Part shown: positions 1 through 8,662 of the stretch, piece by piece
How positions within the stretch are numbered: the first letter of the stretch is position 1
Layout of the letters: every line of letters begins with the position of its first letter
Assembly: GCA_019417465.1 (NCBI GenBank)
Contig: DXVF01000014.1
Coordinates: forward strand, 1 to 43,564
DNA: 43,564 bases
Source: Clostridiales bacterium
Lineage (GTDB): Bacteria; Bacillota; Clostridia; TANB77; CAG-508
Reading direction: 5' to 3'
Program-made: the position numbers and the translations under genes
Notes under the pieces: generated by a model
Database searches by the model: none
The model's input: only the letters and a program-made list of their open reading frames with translations
What the model was told of the DNA's origin: nothing

Positions 1-120
1 TTTCATTATACACTATTAAACCTCCTTTTCTTTTGTAATGTTACAAAGTATAACAGGTTTAAAGTGAAAAATGTGTCAGAATGTGTAATTAAAATAAAAA
101 ATATTAAAGTAGGTGAAAAA

Positions 121-450
121 ATGGCAAATGAACAAAATTTAAAACCAGTACGAACCAAGAGTGAAGCAAGAGAAAGAGGTAAAAATGGTGGAATAAAATC
201 TGGAAAAGTGAGAAAACAAAGAAAAACCTTAAAAGAAGAATTATTATTACTTTTATCAGAAGGGCAAATACAGAAAAAAATAAGTTTATCATTAATACAA
301 GAGGCTTTAGATGGAAGTACAAAAGCTTATGAGATAATAAGAGATACTATAGGAGAAAAACCTCAAGACAACGTAAAAATATCTGGTGAACTTAACAATC
401 CATTTGAAGGACTATCAACTGAAGAGTTAAGGAAAATACTTAATGAGTAA
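121..450 (+). CDS. Phage terminase small-subunit-like protein
   Basis: About 109 residues, highly charged, directly upstream of and overlapping the large terminase gene by 8 bases, the usual place of a small terminase subunit. It has a Lys/Arg-rich N-terminal region (KSEARERGKNGG, GKVRKQRKTLKEEL) and a short helical middle (LIQEALDGSTKAYEIIRDTIGEKP), a pattern seen in clostridial phage proteins annotated as terminase small subunit. An upstream ATG at 64 is possible, but the ATG at 121 follows an AGGTG-like ribosome binding site and begins the conserved part. Likely expressed only if the prophage remnant is. The function is inferred from position and general similarity. Confidence 0.6.
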   Translation: MANEQNLKPVRTKSEARERGKNGGIKSGKVRKQRKTLKEELLLLLSEGQIQKKISLSLIQEALDGSTKAYEIIRDTIGEKPQDNVKISGELNNPFEGLSTEELRKILNE

Positions 451-1846
451 TTTGAAAGAAGAATTAAAAAAACAAGCACGTTTAGAATTAGCTAGACGTG
501 ATTTTTTTGAATATTGCAAATTAACTGCATCAGATTTTTAGAAAGAAGATAGACTGTTTTTAAAACAAATGTGTAATGATTTACAAGAATTTTATGAAAG
601 TAATAAGCCAGAGGATAAAATTTTAGTTGTAAATATGCCACCTAGACATGGGAAATCAAGAACAGCTGGAAAACTGGTAGAATGGGCATTAGGAAGAAAT
701 AAAAACGAAAAAATAATGACAGGTTCATATAACGAAGATTTATCAAGTACATTTGCAAAATCTGTAAGAGACACAATTGCTTCAGAAAAGACTTTAGGTA
801 CTTTAGTATATAACGATATATTTAAAGACACAAAAATTAAATATGGCGAATCTAGTGCAAAAAAATGGGCATTGGAAGGCAGTGGACAAGCTAATTATTT
901 AGCAACATCTCCAACAGGAACTGCTACAGGATTTGGTTGTACATTAATGATTATAGACGATTTAATTAAGAATGCACAGGAAGCTTACAATGAAGCAGTA
1001 TTACAAAAACATATAGATTGGTTTAATAATACAATGTTATCAAGAACAGAAACGGGATTTAAGCTAATAATAATCATGACAAGATGGGCAAGTAATGATT
1101 TAGCGGGATATGTACTAGAAAATTTTGATAATGTAAAACATATCAATTATCAAGCAGTACAAGAAGATGGCTCAATGTTGTGTAAAGATATTTTAAACAA
1201 AGAGGATTATGAACTAAAAACTAAAAATATGAATAAAGATATTATTTATGCCAACTATCAACAAGAGCCAATAGATGTGAAAAATAGATTATACAGCAAA
1301 TTTAAAACTTATGAGAAATTACCGCTTGCACATTATGTTATGAATTATACAGATACAGCAGATGAAGGAGACGACTTCTTATGTTCTATTGATTATCAAA
1401 TGTTTAATAACGAATATTACATACTAGACATTATATATACTCAAGAGGCGATGGAAGTAACAGAACCAGCGGTAGCAAAAATGATGACTAAAGACCATGT
1501 TGGATATTCTAATATAGAAAGCAATAATGGTGGAAGGGGATTTGCTAGAAATGTTCAAAAAGAATTAAGACTATTAAAAAACAACCATACAAAAGTAAAT
1601 TGGTTTCATTAGAGTGAAAATAAGCAAGCAAGAATATTGAGCAATTCTACCGCAGTGATGAATAATATATATTTTCCTGTTAATTGGGAAGATAAATGGC
1701 CAGATTTTGCAAAGCATATTAAACATTATGTAAGAACAGGGAAAAATGAACATGACGATGCAGAAGATACTTTAACAGGAGTATATGAGCACCCAAGACC
1801 AAGAATAGTACAAACAAGCGAGAAATCTTTAATAAAAATAAATTAG
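443..1846 (+). pseudogene. Phage terminase large subunit (TerL) with two internal TAG codons
   Basis: One continuous frame from the ATG at 443 encodes a large terminase, the ATPase/nuclease that packages phage DNA. The ATPase part shows a Walker A-like segment (MPPRHGKS), a Walker B-like segment (TLMIIDDLI) and a TRWASNDLAG coupling-type motif. The nuclease part follows (CSIDYQMFNN, IESNNGGRGFAR). Two TAG codons interrupt the frame: at 539-541 after ASDF, and at 1610-1612 after NWFH, where relatives continue with a residue such as Gln. The terminal stop at 1844 is also TAG and overlaps the portal ribosome binding site. Reading every TAG as sense would therefore fuse TerL to the portal protein. 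Most likely a decaying prophage gene; suppression is the alternative. Confidence 0.8.
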
Positions 1847-1855
1847 GAGGATAGA

Positions 1856-3334
1856 ATGCTACGATACAGTAAAACAAAATTAGAAAGTGAAAGTGCAGTA
1901 ACAGATATATTTTTTAGAGCTCAGAATGAATTAGAGAAAAGAAAAAAATTGTACGAAAGATTTAGAAGAAAATTAACAGACGAAGAGTTGTCTAGCTTAT
2001 CAGATGAAGAAATAAAAGTACCTCTTGAAAGATATATATCAGTAATGAGCGCTGGTTACTTCGGTGGAAAACCACCTGTTTATAAGGTAAAAGCATATGA
2101 TAAGGATAGAAACAAAATAATAGAAGATTTGTTTGATAAAATAACCAATAATGAACAAGATATAAAAGAAATAGAAGAGCTTATCACTCACATAGTAGAC
2201 TATAATGATGATGGGGCTCTTTTTTTGGAACTTGTTTTGGATTTTTTGGTAAAAAGAGCTTGCTACGAAATATATTATAAAGATAAAACAACAGGTGAAA
2301 TAACAATAGCAAGAAGTGATGCTCTGGAAACGGTTGCAATATGGGATTATTCATTACCTAAAAATCTTATTGGGATATACAGAATAATTCAAACAACAAT
2401 GGCAAATGGTGAATATCAAAACATGGTAGAACTAACTACTTCAAAAGGCAAGAGATATTACATGGATACATCAGAGAAAAGAAAGTTGTTTGGAACATCA
2501 GAATATGAAATTAAATTTAAAGATGAAAGTCTGTTTAAAGAGGATAAAAAAATGAAACAACCAAGAAAATGGGACAATGATATTCCAGCAACTGCAATAG
2601 AACAGGAAGATGGACTAGCTATATTTGAACCAGTAATTAGTGTAATAGAAGCATATCAAAGAGTTGTGCAAAATTCAAGAAACACATTCAAATACAACGA
2701 TGATGCTATTCTAGTAGTGACAGGCTATGGAACAGATACTCCATTAACTATATTAGATGATAATGGCAATGAAATTTTAAATCCTGTAAGAATAAAAGAA
2801 GATGAATATAGAAGTAAAACAAAAACATGGTATTTAGATGAAAACGGAGATGTTCATTGGGTTTTAAAGGATATCAATGATAATGCTTTACAAAATCATA
2901 AAAAAAAACTAATGGATATTATTTGTTTGTGTTCATTTTGCCCTAATATGACAGATTTAGGTTTTACAAGTGCTGACAACAATAGTGCATTAGAGAAGAA
3001 ATTTTTTAGTTTACAACAATACATAGCAACATTTGAAGGTGAATTTAAAAAAGCTTTATTAAGAAGATGGGAAATAATTTTAAATAAATTTAATAAAGAA
3101 AAAGGAAAGCACTATGATTTTAGAGACATAGAAGTCAAATTACAAAGAAATGTTCCATCTGACAGAGCAACAGATATAACAAATGCATTAAAACTAAGAG
3201 GTTTACTGAGTGATGAAACTGTTATTAATTCATTAAATATGGATTTAGATGCTAAAAATGAAATTTCGAAGATGGATATACAAAACGAAGAAAACATACA
3301 AAAGAATATAGAAAACGTTCAGAAAATACAGTAA
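1856..3334 (+). CDS. Phage portal protein (SPP1-type)
   Basis: This 492-residue protein matches the SPP1/phage-portal family in length, in position after TerL, and in the acidic helical N-terminus (ERYISVMSAGYFGGKPP). The family forms the dodecameric ring at the capsid vertex through which DNA is packaged. The middle carries the long helical region (EPVISVIEAYQRVVQNSRNTF). The C-terminal part has the usual family pattern (DRATDITNALKLRGLLSDETV). The start is supported by TAGGAGG eight bases upstream. The frame is intact although its neighbours are broken, and it contains no in-frame CGG. Confidence 0.85.
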   Translation: MLRYSKTKLESESAVTDIFFRAQNELEKRKKLYERFRRKLTDEELSSLSDEEIKVPLERYISVMSAGYFGGKPPVYKVKAYDKDRNKIIEDLFDKITNNEQDIKEIEELITHIVDYNDDGALFLELVLDFLVKRACYEIYYKDKTTGEITIARSDALETVAIWDYSLPKNLIGIYRIIQTTMANGEYQNMVELTTSKGKRYYMDTSEKRKLFGTSEYEIKFKDESLFKEDKKMKQPRKWDNDIPATAIEQEDGLAIFEPVISVIEAYQRVVQNSRNTFKYNDDAILVVTGYGTDTPLTILDDNGNEILNPVRIKEDEYRSKTKTWYLDENGDVHWVLKDINDNALQNHKKKLMDIICLCSFCPNMTDLGFTSADNNSALEKKFFSLQQYIATFEGEFKKALLRRWEIILNKFNKEKGKHYDFRDIEVKLQRNVPSDRATDITNALKLRGLLSDETVINSLNMDLDAKNEISKMDIQNEENIQKNIENVQKIQ

Positions 3335-3380
3335 AATAATGATTTTGAAGTTAAACAAAAAGATAAAGTAGGTGGTGAGA

Positions 3381-4632
3381 ATGTGGGAATATCACAACAA
3401 AAAAATGATAGAACTAAAGAAAATTTACAACAAGATAAACAAGCAAACACAAAATCATCTACAAGAGATATTTAATAATTTTAGTATAGATTTTGAAAAC
3501 TTTTATAACATAGCAGATACCAAAACTAAAGATAGAATAGATGTATATATTGAGGAATGGAAAGAAAAAGGCTTATTAAATGGCTACTTTGGATTACTAG
3601 CTAATAACATATGCAAAAGAACTAGAGTAAAAAATAGTGAAATATTAGAGTTGTTAATATATAGTGCTTACATAGAAGAACAATCCAAATTAGATGAATA
3701 TGAAAAACAAATAATGTATGATGACGCAAATTATTATTATGTTGAAGGACAAAAAGAAGTAAATAAAACATTAGATAAGAAGAAGTCTATATCGATATTA
3801 GATAAGGCCTTATTTTTATATTTGTTAGCACAGCCAAATGTGAAAGGTTATGTATGGAATGATTATATAGAAGCAATAACAAAATATAATGCAGAACAGA
3901 TATTTAGACAAGCCACAATCGATTTACAGCAACAAAAAGAGTTAGATATAACAAAATGATATATATCAAAACTTAATTAGGCGACAAAGCAATTCTAAAC
4001 TTAATATAAATAATGATAAAATATCTGGTGAAATAGATTTAACATTAATAGGAATAAACAATGAAGCTAAGATAGAAGGAATATATAGTTTAGATAAAAA
4101 AGCAAAATGTAAATTTATATCTATAGAAGACCAATCACAAACAAAAATGTGTAAAAGTCTTAATAATCAAGAATTTTATATTCGAGATTGGAACGAATTT
4201 GAAAGATATAGTAAAAGTAGTGATAGTATAAAGAAGTATAAATGTTTTGGATTAATACAAAGGCTCAATCTTCCGCCAATAAATGATGGATTCCATTGGT
4301 GTAGGAGTTATATTATATACTTGCCAAAAGAAGATAATTTAATAAATAAAAAATACAACATATTTAGTAGTAAAGAAGAAAAGAAAATTGAAGATAAATA
4401 TAATATAACAGAATCAACGGAATAGATAAAAAAGTATTAATTAATATTCTCAACAATATGCAAAAAGTTTATAATGATTTTCCAAAAATAAAAGGAAATA
4501 TAAAAGAAATACAATCTATAGAATACCCAAATGGTGGAATGAACATTGAGCCAGATGTAAAAGATAATAAATACATAATGCAAATAAATAGAAAATTCTT
4601 TAATGGTGAAAAAACAATATGTCTAAAATAGG
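3381..4632 (+). pseudogene. Phage minor head protein, frameshifted
   Basis: A minor capsid/head-morphogenesis protein of the type that follows portals in clostridial phages (start MWEYHNKKMIELKKIYNK; later KMCKSLNNQEFYIRDWNEF). It is broken. Near 3953-3959 the frame closes at TGA, but relatives continue in the frame reading NDIYQNLIRRQSNSKLN, which needs one more A in a short A run. Near 4415-4425 a second shift is needed to continue with GIDKKVLINILNNMQ. The last recognisable part (NRKFFNGEKTICLK) ends at a TAG near 4632. Neither shift involves an in-frame CGG, so this decay differs from the CGG events in host genes. The start ATG at 3381 follows a GGTGGTGAG ribosome binding site. Confidence 0.75.
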
Positions 4633-4715
4633 AAAGTGGCTCAGAATGGATTGTCGTTGGTCGATAAAATGTCGGAAGATGCTTAAATATCAATAAATTC
4701 GTAGAGCAATTAATG

Positions 4716-4744
4716 TTGACAAAATAAAATGAAAATGTTACAAT
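4716..4744 (+). promoter_or_regulatory. Sigma-A-type promoter
   Basis: TTGACA at 4716-4721, a 17-base spacer, then TACAAT at 4739-4744. No convincing + strand gene follows. A second possible promoter lies at 4791-4796 (TTGACT) with an AT-rich -10 near 4812-4818. Both point towards the 3' end of the - strand gene at 4894-5073, so an antisense RNA is possible. Confidence 0.5.
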
Positions 4745-4867
4745 GATATTACAAAAAAATTACAGTTTTGTGAATTATAACAAAAATGTATTGACTAAAG
4801 ATAAAATTATTTATAATATAGATGTACAAAAAAGAGAAATAAAACCCGTTGCAAATATTTCTTTTTG

Positions 4868-4899
4868 TAAAAAAAGAATAAGAGCAAAAGCCCTTATTC
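4868..4899 (-). terminator. Rho-independent terminator
   Basis: On the - strand, GAATAAGGGC pairs with GCTCTTATTC across a TTTT loop and is followed by a run of seven T. It overlaps the stop of the small membrane-protein gene at 4894-5073. Confidence 0.75.
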
Positions 4900-5073
4900 A
4901 TTCGTTGTTTTGTTTGTTGTGTTAAAATTGGAGTTCTGCGTTTGGACTTCAATTTTTTCTTTTGTGCAAGAAATGTATGTATTATAACCAATTGTTGCCA
5001 AAAAGCAAACAATCATTCCTAATGCAAGAATAATAGTTACAAGATCAGTGTTGCGTTTTTTATACATTTCCAT
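4894..5073 (-). CDS. Small single-pass membrane protein
   Basis: A 59-residue ORF with a good ribosome binding site (AAGGGTGGTGAAG before the ATG at 5073) and its own terminator. The protein starts MEMYKKRNTDLV, has one hydrophobic helix at about residues 11-30 (VTIILALGMIVCFLATIGY), and a polar tail rich in Asn, Thr and Gln. Small size, one membrane helix, a structured leader upstream (5116-5194) and possible promoters converging on its 3' end resemble type I toxin loci. I do not recognise the sequence family, and a phage or mobile-element membrane peptide is equally possible. Confidence 0.55.
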   Translation of the reverse strand: MEMYKKRNTDLVTIILALGMIVCFLATIGYNTYISCTKEKIEVQTQNSNFNTTNKTTNE

Positions 5074-5115
5074 ATCTTCACCACCCTTCTATAGATATAA
5101 TTAAACTGCAATATG

Positions 5116-5194
5116 GTGGGTGCAGTCTATCAGCAGTTATGGAAAGATAACCGCTGTATATCAGACAGTCATAACTGCTGATTAATACACCCAC
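5116..5194. ncRNA. Long hairpin, probably a structured leader RNA
   Basis: GTGGGTG (5116-5122) pairs with CACCCAC (5188-5194). Inside this, ATCAGCAGTTATG (5129-5141) pairs perfectly with CATAACTGCTGAT (5170-5182). The loop itself can pair (ACAG/CTGT type). It lies 43 bases upstream of the - strand gene starting at 5073, so it may be its 5' leader. The overlapping - strand ORF at 5078-5275 is probably a by-product of this structure. Confidence 0.5.
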
Positions 5195-5297
5195 TTCTAA
5201 GGTGGTCAAAACAACTTGAATGTATTCTATCAAAACAATAAAATATATGCAATATAATTTTACAAAAAATAACAATTTTTTTGTTGTGATTTTTTAG

Positions 5298-5319
5298 GAC
5301 TAGCAAACGCTAGTCTTTT
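5298..5319 (+). terminator. Short hairpin terminator
   Basis: GACTAGC (5298-5304) pairs with GCTAGTC (5309-5315), followed by TTTT. It separates the structured region from the Spo0E-like gene. Confidence 0.5.
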
Positions 5320-5389
5320 AACGTATTCGACAAACTTCACGATACAAAGTAAACATAAAGTTGTATAATAATCACAAGAGGTGATTACT

Positions 5390-5542
5390 ATGAAAAATTA
5401 TAGAATAGAATTACTTATTACAAAGAATCGTGCGAGATTGGAACGAATGATAAAGGAAGATTACAGCAAAAGTAAGATATTAAGACAAAGTCAAAAACTT
5501 GATAAATACATAAATATAATGATGAGAGAACTAGTGAAATAG
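5390..5542 (+). CDS. Spo0E-like aspartyl-phosphate phosphatase family protein
   Basis: A 50-residue protein with the Spo0E layout: two short helices and the signature S-Q-x-L-D (SQKLDKYI, residues 34-41). Family members dephosphorylate Spo0A-P and restrain the start of sporulation. The start ATG follows AAGAGGTGATT. The stop lies inside its own terminator hairpin. In this family the motif is decisive in such short proteins, so the family call is good, but its actual partner here is inferred. It lies among decayed mobile DNA, where extra Spo0E-like genes are common. Confidence 0.75.
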   Translation: MKNYRIELLITKNRARLERMIKEDYSKSKILRQSQKLDKYINIMMRELVK

Positions 5543-5552
5543 TTCTCTTTTT
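5525..5552 (+). terminator. Terminator of the Spo0E-like gene
   Basis: AGAGAACTA (5525-5533) pairs perfectly with TAGTTCTCT (5540-5548), followed by T residues. The stop codon sits in the stem. Confidence 0.75.
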
Positions 5553-5583
5553 GCAGATAAAATCCTATTATCTGAGACAATAA

Positions 5584-5652
5584 TTATTGCAAGAAAAATG
5601 GGAAAACGGAGTAGAAGATTTGTTTGCAGCTAAAGATATTGAAATAGAATAA
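5584..5652 (+). pseudogene. Gene tail fragment
   Basis: A 22-residue open tail (QEKWENGVEDLFAAKDIEIE) that begins just after an in-frame stop and has no start or ribosome binding site. It looks like the 3' end of a lost accessory gene. A weak GC-containing hairpin (AGTGGAG/CCCCACT, about 5668-5693) with a T run follows. No function can be assigned. Confidence 0.3.
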
Positions 5653-5916
5653 GTTCATAGATTTAGAGTGGAGAAAATCAATTCCCCACTTTTAGTTTTT
5701 TATATATAAAAAACTATACTTTCATATAAAAAATAGTCTTTTATATAAATATTGTCGTATATTTTTTTAGAAAACATTTTCTAGTGAACTATATAACTTT
5801 TTATTAATTTAGTATATCCGCACTAGAGAGGGTACGAATATTTTTGTATCATATAAATGAAAAAAATGTAAAATAAAGACATTGTTTGACGAAAGATAAA
5901 AAAATGGAGGTTGTTT

Positions 5917-6003
5917 ATGATAATTTATCTAAGTAAAATGACGGGATTATCTAATTCTTATTTATCTTTAATGGATAACAATAAGAATTATGAATTTCGT
6001 TGA
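5917..6003 (+). pseudogene. Truncated XRE-type HTH fragment
   Basis: A 28-residue ORF with a good GGAGG ribosome binding site. LSKMTGLSNSYLSLMDN resembles the turn and recognition helix of XRE/cro-like repressors, but the rest of the domain is missing. The preceding 260 bases (5653-5916) contain no gene I can support. Likely a remnant of a phage-type regulator. Confidence 0.35.
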
Positions 6004-6094
6004 TGGCGAAACAGAGTTTTAAAAAAGCATCAAATGTATATGTAAAAGTTCAAATAAAATTATTAGTAAATATAACAAGTTTTAGGAGGAATTT

Positions 6095-6265
6095 ATGGAA
6101 GAGAAGATTGTAGAAGAGATTGTAAAAGATAGGATAGAAGAAAATAAAGGGTTATTTAGCAAAGAAGAATATAATATATTAGAAGGTAATATAAATTTAG
6201 CAAAGAAAATGTACATATTAGGATTTATAAACGCTAAGAGTATATATGGAAATAATTTACAATAA
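6095..6265 (+). CDS. Small hypothetical protein
   Basis: A 56-residue acidic helical protein (start MEEKIVEEIVKDRIEE) with a strong AGGAGGAATTT ribosome binding site. Its C-terminal segment, AKKMYILGFINAKSIYGNN, recurs in degenerate form at 6969-7064, so this is a repeated small module. No known function. Not a DNA-binding fold that I recognise. Confidence 0.55.
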   Translation: MEEKIVEEIVKDRIEENKGLFSKEEYNILEGNINLAKKMYILGFINAKSIYGNNLQ

Positions 6266-6612
6266 AAATTATCACATTTTTACCACTTTAGTTTTGGGTA
6301 ACTATCAATGACTAAGAATAACTAAAACAAAAAAGCTAGTAATATCAATGATTTAAGGTGACTATCAAAAACGAGAAAGGACAATTTACGAATCCATTTC
6401 TCGCTACCAACGACAAATCTGTTCGAAGTAATAAAACAGATTTGATATGGAATCAATCAGAAAAAATAATCTGGTTGATTTTTTTTGTTGCAAAAAATCT
6501 ACTTCTTTCAGTATATATTATAATATTTGCCTTGCAGAACCTCTCGAATTATATTAGGATAACACAACCCATTTAGTTATATAAATATAGTTAGCTATTT
6601 TTAGTATATAAA
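6266..6612 (+). other. Gene-free stretch with one terminator
   Basis: I see no supported gene here. At 6451-6480 AATCAATCAGA pairs with TCTGGTTGATT and is followed by eight T, a rho-independent terminator on the + strand. What transcript it ends is unclear. The 72-residue ORF at 6358-6576 overlaps the terminator and has no good start signals. Confidence 0.5.
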
Positions 6613-6636
6613 AAAGCTCTATCTAAAGATAGAGCT
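6609..6636 (-). terminator. Terminator of the Cys-rich gene
   Basis: AGCTCTATCT (6615-6624) and AGATAGAGCT (6627-6636) form a perfect stem, followed on the - strand by TTTTTT. It lies 32 bases past the stop of the gene at 6669-6875. Confidence 0.8.
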
Positions 6637-6668
6637 ACAATACAAAAGAGTATTGTAATTGAGGATAG

Positions 6669-6875
6669 TTAAAAAAGACCGTAAGGCATACGACGATTGT
6701 CGCATGTTAGTTTACATTTAGTACAATCTGCATCGCAACTAGGACATCTATGTAAACATGCATCACAGTTACGAAAAGGATTTGAAGGATTGGCATAACA
6801 CTTTATACATATTCTGCATTGTGGAAATTTGCCGCAATTCTTAGATCCAAAATGACATTTCCTAATCCGTTCCAT
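6669..6875 (-). CDS. Cysteine-rich small protein with CxxC pairs
   Basis: A 68-residue protein with 12 Cys, most arranged as CxxC: 20/23/26, 37/40, 44/47 and 51/54. This suggests binding of metal (zinc or iron-sulfur) or a disulfide-rich peptide. The start ATG follows AGGAGGTTTCTAA. Codon use differs from the neighbours (CGT, GGC, GCC, AGG), suggesting transfer. The third codon is CGG. If CGG always caused a +1 shift in this host the product would be an unrelated peptide of about 23 residues, so this gene is an exception or a test case. Function unknown. Confidence 0.6.
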   Translation of the reverse strand: MERIRKCHFGSKNCGKFPQCRICIKCYANPSNPFRNCDACLHRCPSCDADCTKCKLTCDNRRMPYGLF

Positions 6876-6968
6876 TTAGAAACCTCCTAAAAAGTAATTT
6901 TATATAATTATATTTTAACATGGATTTACATAAAAATCAAATTTGATCCTTTTAATGTAAAAAAAAAG

Positions 6969-7064
6969 AAAATATACATATTAGGTTTTATAAATGCTAG
7001 AGATGTTTATCGAAAAAATTTAACTAAAATAGTTTTAATATTATATAAAATAAATTTTTTCTGA
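6969..7064 (+). pseudogene. Degenerate copy of the small-protein module
   Basis: In frame, KIYILGFINARDVYRKNLTK repeats the C-terminal module of the gene at 6095-6265 (MYILGFINAKSIYGNN). It has no start codon or ribosome binding site, only a poly-A run upstream, so it appears to be a broken paralogue. Confidence 0.4.
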
Positions 7065-7082
7065 AACTTATATTAACAGTTC

Positions 7083-7326
7083 TTATTCTACTCTTCTATC
7101 TTGTTTCGAGTTTTCAGGTTTTGCACAGATTCTTTCATATTCTTTACATTTTATTTTATATTCTATTGCTTGAGTTAAATATCTGTAATACATATAACCT
7201 TGTTCATATTGCATAACAGGATTAAACATAGTATTTTCCATTCCGAGGAAAATCAGAGTTTTGTTCAAAATTCATATAAGGTGGAGGAAACCCTCCAAAG
7301 TTATTAAAATCCATATTTCGTTCCAT
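7083..7326 (-). CDS. Small hypothetical protein, full length only with a +1 shift at CGG
   Basis: The ATG at 7326 follows a strong AAGGAGGTTT site and starts MERNMDFNNFGGFPPP. At codon 28 the frame meets CGG (7245-7243). In frame it would stop a few residues later. Skipping the C gives Gly28 and continues into MENTMFNPVMQYEQGYMYYRYL and the Lys/Glu-rich tail ending QDRRVE, 80 residues in all. The Pro/Gly/Tyr-rich N-terminus and its place beside a ylbJ-like sporulation gene suggest, without proof, a spore-associated protein. The part after the shift also has an ATG, but that has no ribosome binding site. Confidence 0.65.
7243..7245 (-). other. In-frame CGG +1 recoding site, small gene by ylbJ
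   Basis: The preceding codon is CCT and the four bases read CGGA. In-frame reading leads to a stop shortly after. The +1 frame gives GGA (Gly28) and opens the rest of the gene. Confidence 0.7.
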
Positions 7327-7381
7327 AAAATATTAAACCTCCTTATAATATCAATATTAATAAATAGTATTCAAAAATATA

Positions 7382-8593
7382 TTAAATATGAGATTTTATT
7401 TTAAAATTCTTTTTATTAATTTTATAAATACATAAGCAAAGTAATATGCATGTTATAAAATAAACAACTGGTGAAATATTATTCAAAGTGTAATCAATTT
7501 TATTAGAATAGTCTGAAAATACAGTCTGCAAATCAAAATTGAAGAAAGGAATATTTTTTATAGCAATATAAGTATAAAATGCTGCAAATAATCCTTGCAT
7601 TAATTTACCTATTATGTATGGCTTAATTGAAAGATCCGATTTTGATGTTATACTAAGTACTTGAAGTAATATTGAAAAACCTCCAAATCCAAGCAAGAAT
7701 GCGCAAAGGATTATATTAGGTGATATTAATTTATTATTTAATGTACATGTTATTTTTACACCATTTGTTAATTCTATAATTCCTGTAACAAATCCAGTAG
7801 CTAAACTTGTATCAATATTAAGATATTTAAAAATAATACTTACACAATTACAAAATATATCAATAATATGGCTATTTTGTAAAATAGAGAGAATAACAGA
7901 AAATAAAACAATAAATCCACCAATCATCAAAACTGTTGATATTGAATTATTAATACTTTTTCCTAGAATTTCACCAAGGTTAGAAAAAGAGCAACTAATA
8001 TTATTATTTGAACTTGGTTTACTAATACATTTGCTATTTAGATTCTCAGGATCTTTTTTATAAAATCTGTCTATTATTCCAAGTAATATTCCAACTGTAA
8101 TACAAGCAAGTATGTGAGTTACTAATAGTAAAAAACCTATGCTTGAATTTCCAAATAAGGTGACTCCAACAGTTCCTATTATAAAAAGTGGACCAGAATT
8201 ATTAGTAAAGCTAAGCATTCTCTCTCCTTCGGATTTTGTACATATGCCATCTTGTCTAAGTTTTGTAACAATTTTTGCACCAACAGGATAACCACTAATC
8301 ATACCTAGTATAAAAGCAAATGCTCCTTCGCCAGGTACATTAAAAATAGGTCTCATAAATTTATTTAATAGCTTTCCAATAAAGTTTATAATATTAGTAT
8401 ATGATAATAATTCTGTAGCAATAAAAAATGGAAGAAGTGATGGAACAACAGCAGTTGCCCAAAGTATTAAACCATCTTTTGCTGAGTTTAAATTTGCTTT
8501 TGAAAAAACAACTAAAAGTAATGTAAAAATTAAAAAAGTAATAGGAAGTATATTTCTTTTTAATGAAATAATATAAAAGTTCGATCTCTTCAT
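7382..8593 (-). CDS. ylbJ: Sporulation integral membrane protein, YlbJ-like
   Basis: A 403-residue polytopic membrane protein with about ten hydrophobic helices and the nucleoside-recognition 'gate' motif pattern (LGMISGYPVGAKIV; FTNNSGPLFIIGTVG; LLGFGGFSILLQVLS). Length and motifs match YlbJ, which in Bacillus is made in the mother cell under sigma-E and is needed for spore cortex formation. Monocistronic on the - strand. The ATG at 8593 is at the end of a long intergenic region and has only a modest ribosome binding site. The specific YlbJ assignment is by family resemblance; the spore role is inferred. Confidence 0.75.
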   Translation of the reverse strand: MKRSNFYIISLKRNILPITFLIFTLLLVVFSKANLNSAKDGLILWATAVVPSLLPFFIATELLSYTNIINFIGKLLNKFMRPIFNVPGEGAFAFILGMISGYPVGAKIVTKLRQDGICTKSEGERMLSFTNNSGPLFIIGTVGVTLFGNSSIGFLLLVTHILACITVGILLGIIDRFYKKDPENLNSKCISKPSSNNNISCSFSNLGEILGKSINNSISTVLMIGGFIVLFSVILSILQNSHIIDIFCNCVSIIFKYLNIDTSLATGFVTGIIELTNGVKITCTLNNKLISPNIILCAFLLGFGGFSILLQVLSITSKSDLSIKPYIIGKLMQGLFAAFYTYIAIKNIPFFNFDLQTVFSDYSNKIDYTLNNISPVVYFITCILLCLCIYKINKKNFKIKSHI

Positions 8594-8662
8594 AAAATTT
8601 CTAAAAATCCTTTCTTACATCATCAGATTATAAAACTTCTATCTAAAATTTAACTTGCAGTA

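Noticed and set aside
443..1846. Genome-wide or phage-wide TAG reassignment
   Set aside because: Host genes (for example the TrmH-type methyltransferase, rlmN and alaS) and TerL itself end with TAG at the expected length, so TAG is a stop here. Two nonsense changes in a decaying gene are enough.
4743..4925. 60-residue + strand ORF
   Set aside because: It overlaps the 3' end and terminator of the better supported - strand membrane-protein gene and has no start signals.
5078..5275. 65-residue - strand ORF as a protein gene
   Set aside because: It runs through a long hairpin whose two arms dictate its sequence, and it has no ribosome binding site. It is better explained as structured RNA.
6358..6576. 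72-residue + strand ORF
   Set aside because: It crosses a clear terminator hairpin (6451-6487) and has no ribosome binding site or family-like features.
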